Position numbers and translations under genes: made by a program
Shown here: piece after piece, positions 8,257-14,245 of the stretch
Position numbering within the stretch: position 1 is the stretch's first letter
Layout: each line of letters begins with the position of its first letter
The notes under the pieces: generated by a model
Database searches by the model: none
Told to the model about the DNA's origin: nothing
The model's input: the letters and a program-made list of their open reading frames with translations, nothing else
From: a virus
Direction: 5' to 3' (one strand)
Virus record (IMG/VR): IMGVR_UViG_3300024503_000048
Coordinates: 1 to 29,322 of that record
DNA: 29,322 nt

Positions 8257-8526
8257 ATGATGCAAACAGACGTTAAAGGCGCAACCTGTGCGGCAAATGG
8301 CTCTACCACGGCTTACAACGGGCGTACCCGTTTAAAGGGGCTGTGGTATAGCGCAACTGGCGCGGGAACCATTGCGGTCAAAGACAACGCTACGACCCTG
8401 TTTACCCTGAATATCGGCGGCGCAGAATCCAATTATGTTCTGCTCCCCGGTGAGGGTGTGCTTGTGCAAACAAGTCTGGTGATTACCAACAGCGCAGCAG
8501 TCGCAGGAGTTGCCTTCTATGGTTGA
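8257..8526 (+). CDS. Small beta-rich protein, probable virion component
   Basis: 89 aa, strong TAAGGAGG ribosome site. The pattern TAYNGRTRLKGLWYSATGAGTI...FTLNIGGAESNYVLLPGEGVL and a closing NSAAVAGVAFYG suggests a small beta sandwich. Similar short proteins are common near head genes of environmental phages, and I know no function. The stop overlaps the glycosyltransferase start by 8 bases, so expression is probably coupled. Confidence 0.7.
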   Translation: MMQTDVKGATCAANGSTTAYNGRTRLKGLWYSATGAGTIAVKDNATTLFTLNIGGAESNYVLLPGEGVLVQTSLVITNSAAVAGVAFYG

Positions 8527-9265
8527 GGAAAAGAAATTTGTGCTGGCGGGGAGAAGTCTGTTTGTTGCCATTCCGGCATATGACGGACGTATATGCATAC
8601 ATTCTGCATATGAATTGCCGCAGCTTGCTCTGGCTTCTCTAAAGCACAAGTTTTCTATCCACTTGGGTCACCTATCAGGTAGCTCAATCATCACCCGTGC
8701 TAGGAATTCTCTGGTCAATCAGTTCATGGAGTCTGATTGCACAGAGATGTTGTTTATTGACTCGGATATTCATTTCAAACATCAGGACGTTCTCCGGATT
8801 ATGGCTCTTGGGTCAGACCGGGATGTCCTGTGCGGGTCTTATCCTCGAAGAGCGGCAGACCAGAAGTTCTTTACCGACATCTATTACAACGAGCATGGCG
8901 GCGTAGAACTGACGGAAAACGGTCTTCTGCGGGTAGAGCGGATTGGCACAGGATTCATGTTTATACGCAGACATGTTATCGAGAAGCTAATCAAAGACCA
9001 CCCGGAATGGAAATACTGGGTCAATGTAGAAAACAAGCATCACTATGCCTTATTTGATTTCAAGGTAACGCCAGAGGGATACATGGGCGAGGACTACCTG
9101 TTCTGTGATCGTGTAACAGAGGCAGGATTCAAGATCTATGTAGACCCGGAGATCAATCTAGGTCATTTTGGAAACACAGAGTTTACGGGGCATTTTGGTA
9201 AACAAGTCCTTCAACCCATGATTGAAGAGACACTACTTCTACAAAAGAAGGTGGCAAATGGCTAA
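8519..9265 (+). CDS. Glycosyltransferase, GT-A fold
   Basis: 248 aa using ATG 8519, which has AGGAG 9 bases upstream; an in-frame TTG at 8510 directly abuts that site and is rejected. The first strand FVAIPAYDG (15-23), a helix, then MLFIDSDIHF (77-86) with the DSD (DxD) metal and nucleotide-sugar motif at 81-83, and GYMGEDYLFCDRVTEAGFKIYVDP (187-210) with the acidic ED pair and a following GH (215-216) define a GT-A enzyme. Likely roles are glycosylation of virion proteins, of phage DNA or of host surface glycans. Placement among virion genes suggests late expression. Substrate cannot be read from the sequence. Confidence 0.85.
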   Translation: MVEEKKFVLAGRSLFVAIPAYDGRICIHSAYELPQLALASLKHKFSIHLGHLSGSSIITRARNSLVNQFMESDCTEMLFIDSDIHFKHQDVLRIMALGSDRDVLCGSYPRRAADQKFFTDIYYNEHGGVELTENGLLRVERIGTGFMFIRRHVIEKLIKDHPEWKYWVNVENKHHYALFDFKVTPEGYMGEDYLFCDRVTEAGFKIYVDPEINLGHFGNTEFTGHFGKQVLQPMIEETLLLQKKVANG

Positions 9266-9518
9266 GACTCCAGCATGGCAAAGATCAGAAGGCAAGAATC
9301 CGAAGGGTGGTCTGAACGCGAAAGGTCGCGCTTCAGCAAAGAAGCAGGGGATGAATCTCAAGCCCCCCGCCCCTCACCCCAAGACCAAAGAATCCGCTGG
9401 TCGCAAGGCATCGTTCTGCGCTCGAATGTCAGGTATGAAAAAGAAACTGACAAGCTCAAAGACAGCGAACGATCCTAACAGCCGGATTAACAAATCTTTA
9501 AGAGCGTGGAACTGTTAA
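9258..9518 (+). CDS. Small basic protein, DUF6321-like
   Basis: 86 aa from the ATG overlapping the glycosyltransferase end, with AAGGTGG 5 bases upstream; an in-frame ATG at 9222 lies inside the upstream gene without such a site. Strongly basic, opening KTPAWQRSEGKNPKGGLNAKG and closing KLTSSKTANDPNSRINKSLR. This matches a family I know as DUF6321, found in tailed phages with no established function. The charge suggests nucleic-acid contact, perhaps inside the virion, which is inference. Confidence 0.75.
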   Translation: MAKTPAWQRSEGKNPKGGLNAKGRASAKKQGMNLKPPAPHPKTKESAGRKASFCARMSGMKKKLTSSKTANDPNSRINKSLRAWNC

Positions 9519-9779
9519 ATGGAAATGGTTTTATGGAACACCGCCATCACGGTCATTTTGGCATTGATCGGATGGGGTTGGAGAATCAAAGACAAGGAAC
9601 TGGAATCTCAGAAGGAAGAACTTCAAAGACTCCAGATCCTGTTGAATCGCACCCGCGAAGAGGTGGCGAAAGAATATGTCACGAAGGTTGAGGTCCATGC
9701 AGACATCAATCGGGTTCTAGACCGCCTAGACCGGCTTGATGCAAAGCTAGATAGATTGATGGAGAGAGGTAATGGATAA
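9519..9779 (+). CDS. Small membrane protein with coiled coil
   Basis: 86 aa, beginning directly after the preceding stop, with only a weak ribosome site (AAGAG). One N-terminal hydrophobic helix (about 5-20, WNTAITVILALIGWGW) is followed by a heptad-rich charged coiled coil (about 24-82, ending INRVLDRLDRLDAKLDRLMER). The layout suggests an inner-membrane anchored oligomer. A holin accessory or a virion protein that enters the membrane during infection are both possible. I recognise no named family. Confidence 0.7.
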   Translation: MEMVLWNTAITVILALIGWGWRIKDKELESQKEELQRLQILLNRTREEVAKEYVTKVEVHADINRVLDRLDRLDAKLDRLMERGNG

Positions 9780-10137
9780 AGTTCGTACCGTGATGAAAGA
9801 GTTTAAACGTGGTGATCTGAAATCCTCTTCGGGTCAAAAGGTCACCAACCCCAAACAGGCTATTGCCATAGGTCTTTCCGAGGCGGGCCTTTCCAAGAAA
9901 GCCAAAGGAGGCGAAATGAAAGAGTCAAAAGCAATGGTCAAGAAGGAAGTGTCGTTCATGAAAAAGAAAGGCGCTCCTGCATCCATGATCAAACATGAAG
10001 AATCTGAGATGAAGGGCAAGGTCAAGAAGATGGCTTCTGGCGGTCTAACCTCTGGGCATAAATCGGCAGATGGCATTGCCAAGAAGGGCAAAACCAAGGG
10101 CAAAGACATCAAGATGGCATACGGCGGTAAGTGCTAA
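9772..10137 (+). CDS. Basic phage protein, DUF6496-like, with C-terminal ADGIAKKGKTKG tag
   Basis: 121 aa, overlapping the previous stop by 8 bases. Residues 1-42 (KVRTVMKEFKRGDLKSSSG...KQAIAIGLSEAG) resemble DUF6496, a small domain in which a KQAIAIALSEA helix is typical. Residues 46-90 are Lys/Glu/Met-rich helix. The C-terminus carries ASGGLTSGHKSADGIAKKG, the tag shared with the next three genes, and ends GGKC. The function is unknown. The charge pattern suggests DNA or RNA binding. The ribosome site GAGAGG is very close to the ATG. Confidence 0.72.
   Translation: MDKVRTVMKEFKRGDLKSSSGQKVTNPKQAIAIGLSEAGLSKKAKGGEMKESKAMVKKEVSFMKKKGAPASMIKHEESEMKGKVKKMASGGLTSGHKSADGIAKKGKTKGKDIKMAYGGKC
10066..10101 (+). 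repeat. C-terminal tag repeat, copy 1
   Basis: A 36-base segment coding ADGIAKKGKTKG. It is nearly identical at DNA level to copies at 11058, 11453 and 11719, each at the 3' end of a different gene. In this copy the coding continues for 11 residues (DIKMAYGGKC end) and the next gene has its own AAAGGAG site. Confidence 0.85.
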
Positions 10138-10148
10138 AAGGAGTTGCC

Positions 10149-11105
10149 ATGAAAAAGGTCAAGAAATACGCCGGTGGAACTTCTGAAGACGACATCAGCA
10201 AACTTAAAGAAGAAGGTTTGAAGGCATCAAAAGATGACAAGGTTGGGTTATTGGATCGCCTCCGCATGGGTAACATTGACGACCCAAAATCTGAGGCTTA
10301 TAAGCGTTTTGGTGCTGGTCGTGGTCTTGCTGAACGTACTAAGAGTATTCCTGTAGGCGAAATAAAGACCACGGATTCTGGTCGTGGTGTTCCGGGTTTT
10401 GGTGGTCCAATGCTTCCCAAACCCACCCCTGATACCCCAGAAGTTTCCATGCCAGTTGGTTTGCGTGGTGCTTTGACCGCACAGGGAACTGGAGAAGGTG
10501 GTGTATCTCCCGGTGTAGAGGGTCCTAAAGTTACCCCGCGTCCTCGTCCTCGTCCTGTTGCAAAACAAGACAAAAAACCAATCAATATTAGTACTGGTGC
10601 AAGTGGTTTTGGCACGGACGAAAAAGGTATTGCACAGCGTCGCATGGAAGGTTTAAAGGCTCCAAAGACATCCGAGCTTCGCAGTGTTGCTCGTACACGC
10701 GCTGGCACTCCAATTAAAGAAACGATGGATGCTAGGAACAGGGCTGGTCAGAAAGTTTCTTCTGGCTCTGATGCTGCATTGCCATTGTTAGGTCTTGCTG
10801 GGCTAGGTCTTGGCGCAGCAGCTTTAAATAAACGAGGATTGCGTGAAATGCAAGATGCCGAAGCTGGGGCAGGAGAAGCTTCCCGTGAAGCAGAAAGATA
10901 TGGTGGCAGGGCTGGCAAGTACATCCAAGAAATAGACCCCATGTTTACAGGCAGAGCAGGGTTTGAGCAGGGTCCTATGAAAAAGGGCGGTAAGGTCAAA
11001 GCCAAGCCAGTTAAGAAATATGCATCTGGGGGCAAGGTCAGCAGTGCATCTACCCGCGCTGACGGCATTGCCAAGCGCGGTAAGACCAAGGGAAGGATCT
11101 GCTAA
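10149..11105 (+). CDS. Disordered basic protein with one hydrophobic segment and tag
   Basis: 318 aa from ATG 10149, which has AAAGGAG upstream; a GTG at 10131 in the same frame is less likely. Most of the chain is low complexity and likely disordered: Gly/Pro-rich 78-128, a PRPRPRP run (130-136), and basic helical stretches. Residues 209-226 (AALPLLGLAGLGLGAAAL) form a glycine-spaced hydrophobic helix. The C-terminus has two GGKV motifs and the tag ADGIAKRGKTKGRIC. A glycine-zipper helix in a basic disordered virion-region protein would suit an ejected protein that enters the host membrane, but this is speculation. I recognise no named family. Confidence 0.7.
   Translation: MKKVKKYAGGTSEDDISKLKEEGLKASKDDKVGLLDRLRMGNIDDPKSEAYKRFGAGRGLAERTKSIPVGEIKTTDSGRGVPGFGGPMLPKPTPDTPEVSMPVGLRGALTAQGTGEGGVSPGVEGPKVTPRPRPRPVAKQDKKPINISTGASGFGTDEKGIAQRRMEGLKAPKTSELRSVARTRAGTPIKETMDARNRAGQKVSSGSDAALPLLGLAGLGLGAAALNKRGLREMQDAEAGAGEASREAERYGGRAGKYIQEIDPMFTGRAGFEQGPMKKGGKVKAKPVKKYASGGKVSSASTRADGIAKRGKTKGRIC
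11058..11093 (+). repeat. C-terminal tag repeat, copy 2, with overlapping ribosome site
   Basis: Codes ADGIAKRGKTKG. Directly after it the codons for Arg-Ile contain AGGA (11094-11097), 7 bases before the ATG of the next gene at 11105, so the gene end and the next ribosome site share sequence. Confidence 0.85.
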
Positions 11106-11500
11106 TGGCTAAATATGAAAACCAAAACTACAATGATTTGTATGAGAGAAATACAGCAAGATTTGCTGGAGATGATGGCGTAAAAGGTGCTAAAACCAGA
11201 AGGCAATCAAGCTCTACGGTTGATAGATCTGGTAATCCTATGACAGCAGTTAATGTAGGAGTGCAAAGACCTGAAGGTATTCCAAAAACATTAAAAAAAC
11301 CAATAACATCATTTAAAGGCTTTGGCGGTGGTAGTGGTGGCGCAGGTGTATCGGATACCCGCGAAATGCAGTTGGGCGCAGACCTTGACCCGAAAGCAAT
11401 GATGAAAAAAGAAGGCTACAAAAAAGGCGGTAAAGTTTCTGCTTCTAGTCGAGCTGACGGCATTGCCAAACGCGGCAAAACCAAATGTAAGGTGTATTGA
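11105..11500 (+). CDS. Small basic tagged protein, unknown
   Basis: 131 aa, start overlapping the previous stop (TAATG). The first two thirds are AT-rich in DNA (about 32% GC in 11101-11160) and polar in protein, with a Gly-rich turn FKGFGGGSGGAGVSDTREMQ (about 75-94). The C-terminal third holds YKKGGKVSASSRADGIAKRG, the shared tag with a variant ending CKVY. The break in composition between body and tag suggests the body was exchanged while the tag stayed. No known family. Confidence 0.7.
   Translation: MAKYENQNYNDLYERNTARFAGDDGVKGAKTRRQSSSTVDRSGNPMTAVNVGVQRPEGIPKTLKKPITSFKGFGGGSGGAGVSDTREMQLGADLDPKAMMKKEGYKKGGKVSASSRADGIAKRGKTKCKVY
11453..11488 (+). repeat. C-terminal tag repeat, copy 3, with adjoining ribosome site
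   Basis: Codes ADGIAKRGKTKC. The bases that follow, AAGGTG (11489-11494), lie 8 bases before the ATG at 11503 of the next gene, again placing a ribosome site at the tag end. Confidence 0.85.
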
Positions 11501-11502
11501 TC

Positions 11503-11766
11503 ATGGCAGTCACTCCATTAGATGTAGAGCAAGCCAAGCTGGATGCCAAGAATAAAAAGAATCAGGACAACATGGAAACTGGCATCTTTGGTAAACCAGT
11601 CACCCTTCCCGGCAAACCCGGCGATAAGTCCAAGCCTGTCAATTTACCGGGCAAGCCGACTAAAGCTAAGTTTGGTGAGGGCATGACCAACTACCGCAAG
11701 GGCGGTTATGTAAAGGCTGCTGACGGCATTGCCAAAAAAGGCAAAACGAAAGGACGAATCCTATGA
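11503..11766 (+). CDS. Small basic tagged protein, unknown
   Basis: 87 aa from ATG 11503, chosen because AAGGTG sits 8 bases upstream; the TTG at 11497 overlaps the previous stop. The body carries a repeated short unit (VTLPGKPGDKSKP and VNLPGKPTKAKF, about 34-56), probably an extended Pro/Gly-rich linker. The C-terminus is YRKGGYVKAADGIAKKG followed by KTKGRIL, the fourth copy of the tag. Its stop overlaps the next start (ATGA). Function unknown. Confidence 0.7.
   Translation: MAVTPLDVEQAKLDAKNKKNQDNMETGIFGKPVTLPGKPGDKSKPVNLPGKPTKAKFGEGMTNYRKGGYVKAADGIAKKGKTKGRIL
11719..11754 (+). repeat. C-terminal tag repeat, copy 4, containing a ribosome site
   Basis: Codes ADGIAKKGKTKG. Its last bases AAAGGA (11749-11754) lie 8 bases before the ATG at 11763, so the tag sequence itself provides the Shine-Dalgarno site of the next gene. 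Confidence 0.85.
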
Positions 11767-12023
11767 TGGCAAGCCGAGGCATGGGGGCGATTAGGGAATC
11801 CAAAGTTCCCAAGCCTCGAATTGTTAAAAAAAGGGATGGCAATTACCCAGTTGAGATTTACGCCAAAGGCGGTGAGGTTTGGAACAAGCCCCGCCCGGAA
11901 GGACTAGGGAAGCCAAAGAAACTTAGCCCAGCCAAGAAGGCAAAAGCCAAGGCGATGGCAAAGGCTGCTGGTAGGCCCTACCCGAATTTAGTGGATAACT
12001 TAAGAGCAGCGCGTAAAAAATGA
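11763..12023 (+). CDS. Small basic protein, unknown, with VDNLRAA C-terminus
   Basis: 86 aa, first of two adjacent ATG codons overlapping the previous stop. Very basic; it has a YAKGGEV motif like the GG motif that precedes the tag in its neighbours but lacks the ADGIAK tag. Residues 56-72 (LSPAKKAKAKAMAKAAG) form a Lys/Ala helix that could bind DNA. It ends PYPNLVDNLRAARKK, and this ending recurs at the end of the HNH gene downstream. I know no function for it; similar short proteins occur before neck genes in environmental phages. Confidence 0.7.
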   Translation: MMASRGMGAIRESKVPKPRIVKKRDGNYPVEIYAKGGEVWNKPRPEGLGKPKKLSPAKKAKAKAMAKAAGRPYPNLVDNLRAARKK

Positions 12024-12466
12024 AACGATGCCCTGTTTGTGAAACAGAGAAAAACTTAGATCAGTTCTGGAAAGGACAGTATCTTTGCATACCGTGCCAA
12101 AAACACAAACAGAGGAATAGTTGGGAAAGCCGGTCGCCAAAAAAGCGTCTTGAGCAGCATTTAAAGTATAAGTACGGAGTCACCCATCAAGAGTTTTTAA
12201 ATGCATGGGACTCTCAAAAAGGTTGTTGTGCCATATGTGATGTAGAGCTTCCTGATTTAATGACCTATGAAAATAGGAAGCGTAAATATGCGATTGATCA
12301 CAATCATGAAACCGGTGATTTTCGCGGTATTTTGTGTCTAAATTGCAATTCATTGCTTGGCATGGCAAAAGATTCTGTTGATGTTCTTGCAAAAGCCATA
12401 AGTTACCTTGAAGAAAAAGGTTCTTACGGTTTAATGCTGGTTGACAACATGAGGGCAGCAAAATGA
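12020..12466 (+). CDS. Recombination endonuclease VII-like HNH nuclease
   Basis: 148 aa, overlapping the previous stop (ATGA). N-terminal zinc knuckle C4-C7...C23-C26 (CPVC, CIPC), then the endonuclease VII core: CCAIC (69-73), IDHNHETG (92-99) with the catalytic DHNH, and RGILCLNCNSLLG (102-114) with the second zinc pair C106/C109 and N110. T4 gp49 of this fold cuts branched DNA. Free-standing copies are also frequent mobile HNH genes. DNA is about 35-40% GC against about 60% in the start of the next gene, a sign of transfer. It ends LMLVDNMRAAK, matching the upstream neighbour's tail. Role may be branch resolution during packaging or selfish mobility. Confidence 0.9.
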   Translation: MKRCPVCETEKNLDQFWKGQYLCIPCQKHKQRNSWESRSPKKRLEQHLKYKYGVTHQEFLNAWDSQKGCCAICDVELPDLMTYENRKRKYAIDHNHETGDFRGILCLNCNSLLGMAKDSVDVLAKAISYLEEKGSYGLMLVDNMRAAK

Positions 12467-13395
12467 CAACCACCGGCTCCACTCTATTCAATATGGAGTT
12501 CACGGAGATCGCCGAGGAGGCGTGGGAGAGGGCTGGGCGCGAGATGCGCAGCGGTTACGATCTCAAGACTGCTCGTCGTTCCATGAACCTTTTGACGATT
12601 GAGTGGGCAAACCGTGGTATCAACATGTGGACAATCGAGCAAGGGACGATTACGTTCGAGCAAGGTTTAAACACATACCCACTACCTATAGACACGATTG
12701 ACCTGTTGGAGCATGTAATTCGTACAAACGCCAACCAGCAGAACCTGCAAACTGATTTAAACATCAGCCGCATCAGCGCATCGACCTACGCAACAATCCC
12801 AAATAAGCTCACTCAAGCTCGTCCAATTCAGATCTGGATACAGCGGTTGTCTGGTCAGGTTGGTCCTGCCGGGGCTACCTTGGTTGGCAACCTTACTGCC
12901 ACAAGCAACACGATCACCCTAAGTTCCACAAATAACTTAGCCTCAAGTGGATACATCCGGATTGACAGTGAAGACATCTACTACGGTTATATTTCTGGCA
13001 ACGTCCTGATGAATATATTCCGTGGTCAGAACAACACAACCGCCGCATCCCATACCACTGGCACAACGGTCTATGCGCCGCAGCTTCCAGCCGTTACTGT
13101 CTGGCCTACGCCTGATGGCTCCCAGACCTACACGCTTGCCTACTGGAGACTGCGCAGGGTGCAGGATGCGGGTAACGGTGTCCAGACGGCAGATATGAAC
13201 TTCAGGTTCTACCCATGCCTAGTCGCAGGATTGGCTTATTACATCGCCATGAAGATCCCAGAAATGGCATCAAGGCTGGATATGTTGAAGGCTGTCTATG
13301 ACGAACAGTTCAATCTGGCGGCAGGAGAAGACCGGGAAAAAGCTGCTCTGAGACTTGTCCCAAGGGCAACTTTCATTGGTGGGAGTTATTACTGA
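12463..13395 (+). CDS. Head-to-tail adaptor, P22 gp4-like tail accessory factor
   Basis: 310 aa, overlapping the HNH stop (ATGA). The N-terminal helical part FTEIAEEAWERAGREMRSGYD (13-33), RRSMNLLTIEWANRGINMW (39-57) and the following YPLP strand resemble P22 gp4 and related connectors that add to the portal after packaging. A beta domain is inserted at about 132-206 (opening NLTATSNTITLSSTNNLASS, containing IFRGQNNTTAASHTTGTTVY). The C-terminal helix region YPCLVAGLAYYIAMKIPEM (244-262) and ALRLVPR close the adaptor fold. Position fits. The exact family (gp4 or another adaptor) is less sure than the role. Confidence 0.8.
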   Translation: MTTTGSTLFNMEFTEIAEEAWERAGREMRSGYDLKTARRSMNLLTIEWANRGINMWTIEQGTITFEQGLNTYPLPIDTIDLLEHVIRTNANQQNLQTDLNISRISASTYATIPNKLTQARPIQIWIQRLSGQVGPAGATLVGNLTATSNTITLSSTNNLASSGYIRIDSEDIYYGYISGNVLMNIFRGQNNTTAASHTTGTTVYAPQLPAVTVWPTPDGSQTYTLAYWRLRRVQDAGNGVQTADMNFRFYPCLVAGLAYYIAMKIPEMASRLDMLKAVYDEQFNLAAGEDREKAALRLVPRATFIGGSYY

Positions 13396-13811
13396 TGGGA
13401 AACAGATATTCCTCTGGAAAATGGAGCATTGCCCAGTGTGATATTTGCGGTTTTAGGTTTAAACTTAAGCAGCTTCGTTATGAGGTTGTTAAAACAAAGT
13501 TGTACCAATTGAAAGTTTGTGACGAGTGCTGGTCTCCTGATCATCCTCAGTTGCAATTGGGTATGTACCCAGTGGATGATCCGCAAGCAGTCCGGGAACC
13601 GCGTCCAGATACGACCTACTTTACCGCTGGTTTAAACGGTCTACAGGATGCCCCGAATGGTGGAGATGCCGGATACCCCACAGGTGGCTCACGGGATATT
13701 CAATGGGGCTGGTATCCGGTTGGTGGTTCTAGAAATTACGATGCCGTTTTGACACCAAATAATCTGGTGTCTAAGGCGCTGGTAGGAAACGCGACTGTAA
13801 GTGTGACATAA
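13395..13811 (+). CDS. Zinc-ribbon phage protein, unknown
   Basis: 138 aa, sharing one base with the preceding stop (TGATG). The N-terminal half holds two CxxC knuckles, CDIC (15-18) and CDEC (42-45), forming a zinc ribbon of rubredoxin type. The C-terminal half is Gly/Asp/Pro-rich, likely extended, with TAGLNGLQDAPNGGDAGYP. It sits between two adaptor genes, so a virion neck component is possible. It carries two of the ten GTTTAAAC sites (13457 and 13630). I do not know an experimentally described member. Confidence 0.75.
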   Translation: MGNRYSSGKWSIAQCDICGFRFKLKQLRYEVVKTKLYQLKVCDECWSPDHPQLQLGMYPVDDPQAVREPRPDTTYFTAGLNGLQDAPNGGDAGYPTGGSRDIQWGWYPVGGSRNYDAVLTPNNLVSKALVGNATVSVT

Positions 13812-13820
13812 GGAGCAAAC

Positions 13821-13985
13821 ATGGATAAGTCAGAAGTTAAGAAGATCGCCGATAAGGAAGTCAAGGCGCATGAAAAACGTATGCATAAAATGAGCAAAGG
13901 CGGCGTGACAAGCTCAGAAATGAAGAAATATGGGCGTAATTTGGCTCGTGCCATGAACCAGCGTTCTACCGGAAGGGGTCGATAA
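13821..13985 (+). CDS. Small basic protein, 54 aa
   Basis: A short gene with a strong TAAGGAGC ribosome site, reading MDKSEVKKIADKEVKAHEKR, then MSKGGVTSSEMKKYGRNLAR, to the stop TAA that shares its last base with the next ATG. It is very basic and helical, with a KGG turn like the GG motif of the tagged proteins upstream. Similar short proteins recur in environmental phage neck clusters. Ribosome site, coupled stop/start and the exact fit between neighbours make it a real gene. Function unknown, possibly DNA-contacting. Confidence 0.75.
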   Translation: MDKSEVKKIADKEVKAHEKRMHKMSKGGVTSSEMKKYGRNLARAMNQRSTGRGR

Positions 13986-14242
13986 TGGCTAAGTTCAGTC
14001 ACAAAATGGGTGGCAAGGAAGTCGGTCAGGCTAAAACCTATGCCGCGCCCCATGATATGTCTGGTAAGGCAACCAAGCCCAAGGTCAATACCGAGTCCGG
14101 CGCGAAGGTCATGGACAACATGGACATTTCTGTTGGCACGATCAGCAAGGGTAACTACCCAGCCGACAAGACCTCTGGCATCAAGATTCGTGGCACCGGT
14201 GCAGCAACCAAGGGTGTGATGGCGCGTGGTCCAATGGGGTGA
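13985..14242 (+). CDS. Small basic Gly-rich protein, unknown
   Basis: 85 aa, start overlapping the previous stop (TAATG). Composition is Lys, Gly, Ala and Met-rich, with few hydrophobic residues and probably no stable core (opening KFSHKMGGKEVGQAKTYAAP, closing GTGAATKGVMARGPMG). No signal peptide, membrane segment or motif. It lies between the small basic gene and an adaptor gene. A minor virion protein is the most likely reading, by position only. Confidence 0.65.
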   Translation: MAKFSHKMGGKEVGQAKTYAAPHDMSGKATKPKVNTESGAKVMDNMDISVGTISKGNYPADKTSGIKIRGTGAATKGVMARGPMG

Positions 14243-14245
14243 TAA

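Noticed and set aside
9222-9257. Upstream ATG for the DUF6321-like gene
   Set aside because: It lies inside the glycosyltransferase gene without a ribosome site, while ATG 9258 has AAGGTGG at proper spacing and gives the usual family start.
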